Shown here: positions 59,801 through 64,000 of the stretch, one piece after another
How positions within the stretch are numbered: position 1 is the first letter of the stretch
How the letters are laid out: every line of letters starts with the position of its first letter
Assembly (NCBI GenBank): GCA_024449915.1
Contig: JAMZAV010000156.1
Location: forward strand, 1 to 64,000
Source: Sweltsa coloradensis
Lineage: Eukaryota; Arthropoda; Insecta; Plecoptera; Chloroperlidae
Length of the DNA: 64,000 nt
Direction: 5' to 3'
Notes under the pieces: generated by a model
The model's input: the letters and a program-made list of their open reading frames with translations, nothing else
Told to the model about the DNA's origin: nothing
Database searches by the model: none
Made by a program: the position numbers and the translations under genes

Positions 59801-62800
59801 TAATGAAATTTAGCGTGATACATGACAGGCCCTAAGAGTAATTTTAAGATATTGGTCACTCCAAAATGTATTCTAGGAGTTGTAAACATTCAAGATGGCG
59901 TATTAAATTTCAATTGTCTGAGGAATTTTGATTGTTATCGATTTTCACTTTACATGTGTAGGCTATATTTTGGGGTACTGTGATAAATAAGAAGCATAAT
60001 TAAAACCAAGGTGAGAACAAAAATTTTAAATTACGTTTTATTGGAATATAAATATAAATTTAAGCACTAGTATAAAAAGTGCAATGTGGAACATTTGTTG
60101 GCTGAAACGGGAGCACATCGTTAAGAAACTTTTTCCCCATTTTAATAATGTAACATAGCCTGAAAATTAAATTTATAATTTGTCCACATACATAATATGT
60201 TGCACATTTAGATTAGATAAAACTACACATTTTAACAATATATTATAATAAATGTGTAATAATACATGACATAATGTTTGTCGCGTAGAGCCTGGCGCCT
60301 GTCATCTTCAGACACAGCCCAGCGGGGACGTCGTCCAAAGATTTAATTCACCAACTTCAAGAGGTGCATTCAGGTAAGAAGACAAGAATTAGCTTGTAGT
60401 TCTAGGTACAGAGCCAACATTGCGATTGTTCTCCTTAATTAATAATAACAAATCTTAAATTCCACGGATACTTTTGAGAGTTATTATTAATTTCAGGAAT
60501 TAAACACAACGATATTCACTGAAAAATATATAGTAATTTCTTTAATGTTTAGCCATGTCAAGATATTACAATAGCGAACGTCATGGCCATTCTCGGGAAG
60601 AGTTACGTTTCAAGTTCTCAGCAAGGTTGCCAGGAAATTTTAGCTCCTTTAGTGAGATCGAAAGATCCCTGTGATGTCCGTTATTGGAGTTGTTGGACTG
60701 TTCCTGGCGAAAATTTGTCATCAGAGCCCAGAGGTCTGGCAAGTTCTCTGTTTGGGCCACAACTCTTCCACATTCCCATTGGGTTTTTCACTACGCTATT
60801 ACGTACTTACTTGTTTTACTTCCGACACCATCGTGTTTAAACGGTATGCCGACAATTCTATTAGAAATAACAATTGCCACTGATTTCTCCACATAATGCT
60901 CTCAAGATGCACGTGCAACCACAGAGTTGAGTTGTGCTATTTGCGTAGTTGCAAACCCTGCGCCCCAATGACGATGCCTGTGTGTAAGTTGTACGGATCT
61001 AAGGCTAATAAATACTCTATTCTGCTGTCTACTCTATTACTAAGTGCCCCGGCTGAACAGTAGCGGATACTAGCTGGACATGACGCATCATGACGAGAAG
61101 CTTCTGACCTTTAACTCTTTAGCGCTGGAGTTGTTTGATAAACACGCCCCTTTGAGAACTGTTCGTGTCACTAAACCCCCGTCGCCCTGGCTTACTGCCG
61201 AAATAAAGGCTTTGATGGCAAGAAGAGATAGTCATTTTTAGGCAAATAAAATATGTATTTATGGCACAAGTAAGACTTAAAACTATTTTTGAGGCATATA
61301 TTTCCCAATAGAAAAAGTAGGAGATGTCAGGAACATCCTAGACCTACTTATGAGTAAACTTCAAGCTATTAATTTTTCTACTTCTACGTTTATTTGAATA
61401 AATTTCTATCTATGAGGCAGACAGCAATGTGTGATATCAGGCGATGAGCAGTCAAATTTAATATCATTGAATGCTGGAGTGCCCCAGGGTAGCATACTTG
61501 GGCCATTGTTATTCTCAATTTACATTAATGACATATCTTCATCACTAACTTATTGTTACCATCACCTTTACGCTGACGACCTACAAATCTACCGAAATGC
61601 TTCTCCTTTACTTATTAATCAGGCAATTGAAATGATCAACAAAAGACTTGCAATCACAAAAACCTTTTACTTATAAACCAATCTGAATCTCAAACGATTA
61701 TTTTAGGATGTACTATAAACTTTTGGCCAAATTAGACTTTAATACAATCCACAATCTAACTTTAAACGGCAAAATTTTTGAATTCAAAATAGTGTTTGAA
61801 ATGTATGTTTATACTTGACTAAACGACCTTTCTTGGACTGGTAATATTCAACCTTTATGTAAAAAAAGTATGCTTCTTTACATTCTTTAGACAGACTCAA
61901 AAATTTTCTTCTGAAAAAACTGAAAACCATGCTTGTACAAAGTCTTTGCCACACTTTGACTACTGCGAGAAAGTATACAACGACTTGACTGAGGACCTCT
62001 CTATTTGTTTACAACGGGCACAAAATTCTTGCCTTTATTCTATCCTAGGTATTAAGAAATCAGGTCTCATCACACCCAGTTTTAGAAAACTTTATTGGCT
62101 TTAAATTAAATGACTGCCGAAATCTTCATTCTGTTTGCCTCGTTCATCGAATATTATCATCATCTGTACTATCATACCTCGCCTCAAATTTTGAGTATTT
62201 ACATTCGAATCATTTCTATACCAGATCACGATCAGGCACCCAATTAGCGTTTCCCAATTCACAGAACTAGTCTTCTTGAAAATTCAGTGACAATAAATGC
62301 ATAAGCCGTTGAATGATTCACCTGTAGAGATCAGGGATGCACATCAGAATAATTATCACGTCTTTAAAAGTAAGGTTACGTCATTATATTATTATGCTTC
62401 AAAAGTCAATCTTTAAATCAGTTATTTAGCTGAATAGGATACATGTTAAATAAATTGCCTAAATAAAAAAATAAAATTTAATATCTTGTTAATCTTTTCT
62501 AATTAATAAAAAATTGCATAACAAAACTCACATGTTAAATAATTGCCATGTAAAATCTTGTAATTCTATTTGTGTTGAAATTTTAAAACATATATTTAAG
62601 ATAATATAGATGAATTTGTGTAGGCCTGTATGACAACCTCCCCAATGTATTTAAGTGACTTTAATATTATAAATTAATTTGTGTTTTAATATTTTGTAGT
62701 AGGTATTCTAGTAGAAGTGTGTATTGTAATCAGTCATATTATAATTTGTATCAATTATCATCACACATTTTAAATGGTTAAGTGGAAGAAAAAGCCTCAT

Positions 62801-63131
62801 TGGCATTATCCCGCCTATAAAATAAAGTCCTTATTTGAACCATCGCTTCACCAATAAAAAACAATAACAACCTAGTAGATAAGCGATAGAAAACCCATTC
62901 AAATAATATGATTTCTCGGTGTGAAACAAATTAATGAAATCATCTGTATTGGAAAAACAATTCTTTCCAATTGTGCATTGTGTTTCAGGCAAGTTCCGAC
63001 AATTTGACTACGGCAGCAAAGAAAACAAGGCGGCGTATGGCCAGCCAACTCCACCAGACTACAACCTGACAAGAATCACCACCCCTGTGTCGTTACACGT
63101 GGCAGACAACGACTTGCTGGCAGACCCTGAG
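56842..63131 (+). CDS. Acid lipase, copy 2, exons 1-7 (last exon outside the window)
   Basis: Exons: 56842-56988, 57591-57768, 58092-58206, 58471-58714, 59319-59477, 60289-60373, 62989-63131. The splice phases are the same as in copy 1 and give 357 codons before the cut. Exon 1 is seven codons shorter and exon 5 two codons shorter than in copy 1. The signal peptide is identical. It has the family-standard GHSQG (Ser178), the oxyanion HG, NDLLADP (Asp351); the catalytic His would lie in exon 8. The frame is intact throughout, so both copies look functional. Copy 2 is the better match to the family consensus (GHSQG, NDLLADP). Its exon 5 donor region is triplicated (59451-59637), and only the first donor fits. 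Confidence 0.92.
59451..59637 (+). repeat. Triplicated exon 5 / intron 5 boundary in lipase copy 2
   Basis: Units start at 59451, 59514 and 59576 (63 and 62 bases), each beginning GGGTTCGACGCCCAGCA. Each carries the last ~9 codons of exon 5, the donor region and ~35 bases of intron. The first keeps AATGAG|GTGAGA. The second reads AATGTGTGAG and the third AATCTGTATG, so the extra donors have decayed. Copy 1 has a single unit (50304-50365). Confidence 0.92.
60543..62840 (+). mobile_element. LINE remnant in intron 6 of lipase copy 2
   Basis: This is the longer version of the remnant in copy 1. It shows the linker [18 protein letters not shown] (about 61140-61195), RT blocks [28 protein letters not shown] and [10 protein letters not shown] (61431-61600), the thumb ([10 protein letters not shown]), and C-terminal blocks ([23 protein letters not shown]) with frame changes. 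The 3' region ends near AAAATAAAGTCC at about 62820-62830. It belongs to a different family from the intron 1 LINE: YADD instead of YVDD and no SGNH. The endonuclease is too worn to outline. Confidence 0.8.
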
Positions 63132-63511
63132 GTAGGTTGTTAAGAACTTGATGATATCAAGGAATCTAACCTTAAGAAAGTATCCTTGAATATTTAAACT
63201 ATCTATTTTGGAAGGGTACATACAATGATGAAAGTTTTAGTTAAGGGGGTTGAAAAGGATATTTTGTAATTGGATTTTCCAAGTTTTGTGTGAAAGGACT
63301 CAGTCCCAGAATTCGCCTTAAAGCTATCGTTTCTCCCACTTGCCGATATCTTTAAAGTCCTAGAAATATGGATGTTAAGTTAGCTGAATGGAGAGGACAT
63401 GATTTCGCAATTTTCTGGGAGTTAATTGATTTCTCTGTAAGCCAATAATTACTAACTGACACACTGAGCCAGATGCAATGTTTAATTTTGACCAAATATT
63501 TATTTAATACT

Positions 63512-64000
63512 AGGAAAACGCTTAAGTCCCGCCGCGTTGTTGGATGAGCGTAATTGGTACATTGAGCTGCCATGTGTTATGCGGATTTTCTGTTCTGTGG
63601 AAAATCATTACTAAGTTGAAGATTTTTTTTTAATTCTTTAAAAATAAATAAAAAATAATTTTAAATTTTTTAAATTTTTTTAATTAATCGTAATTTTAAA
63701 AAAGAAAAAAATCGTAAAATTTCGATTTTCATAAGAAATAATTATTTGATTGTGCTCAAATTTCACACGAATATATCGAATAATAAAATTAAGGTTCTGT
63801 TAAAAATCATTACAAGCGGATAAAGAATGATTAGGTGTTATAAGTCAAAGAATTGTTTTAAAAAAGAAAAACCCACGTAAAATTGCGATTTTCATAAAAA
63901 ATAATTTTTCTATTGCGCTTAAATTTTCCACGAATATATAAATTCATAAAAAAAAGGGTCCTGTGAAAAAATCATTACAATCGGACAAAGCGTGTAGATA
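63512..64000. mobile_element. AT-rich element with CTAGGAAAACGC end, cut by the window
   Basis: CTAGGAAAACGCTTAAGTCC followed by CGCCGCGTTGTTGGATGAG matches, in reverse, the right end of the 10980 repeat. After it comes AT-rich DNA with two direct subrepeats of about 150-160 bases (phrases AAATTTCGATTTTCATAA and AAAATTGCGATTTTCATAA, then CACGAATATAT). It lies in intron 7 of copy 2. Copy 1 has no equivalent, so it arrived after the duplication. Confidence 0.5.

Overview
The window looks like arthropod nuclear DNA, most likely insect. The reasons are AT-rich intergenic sequence, GT-AG introns, tRNA-derived SINEs, LINE remnants, many simple repeats, and a multi-exon secreted acid-lipase gene of the type insects expand in tandem. 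A hemipteran is my best guess from the repeat style, but nothing here proves the order. Gene density is low: one intronless F-box/leucine-rich-repeat gene, two tandem lipase genes (the second cut by the right edge), and one possible 5' coding exon near the left end. The rest is mobile-element debris and featureless sequence.

Layout. 1-28 kb: no complete gene. It holds a possible first coding exon of a membrane protein (3396-3656, minus) whose 3' end is duplicated downstream and split by an inverted-repeat element, SINEs (2.3, 5.8, 8.3 kb), scattered copies of a repeat with a conserved 'GACCAAACGGGTGGGGCTAC' core (11.0, 15.1, 20.8 kb), a ~1.6 kb repeat ending in a ~413-bp near-perfect hairpin (20.5-22.1 kb), and simple repeats. 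26.4-31.3 kb: an F-box/LRR gene (28531-29733) between repeat arms that face each other in opposite orientation. 31.3-39.8 kb: no gene, a four-unit 76-bp tandem repeat at 36.1 kb. 39.8-64 kb: two head-to-tail lipase paralogues with identical exon/intron phases.

The lipase pair shows its own history. A LINE fragment sits in intron 6 of both copies, so it predates the duplication. Copy 1 alone then gained a ~7.5 kb nested insertion in intron 1, a solo LTR with a 5-bp target duplication inside the old LINE, and a ~1.3 kb deletion ending next to exon 7. Copy 2 alone has its exon 5/intron 5 boundary triplicated. The nested LINE in intron 1 (minus strand) is the richest object here: its ORF1 joins a gag-like region with a CCHC knuckle to an SGNH-hydrolase domain with all catalytic blocks present, and its ORF2 carries APE endonuclease and reverse transcriptase. 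It is broken by several frameshifts.
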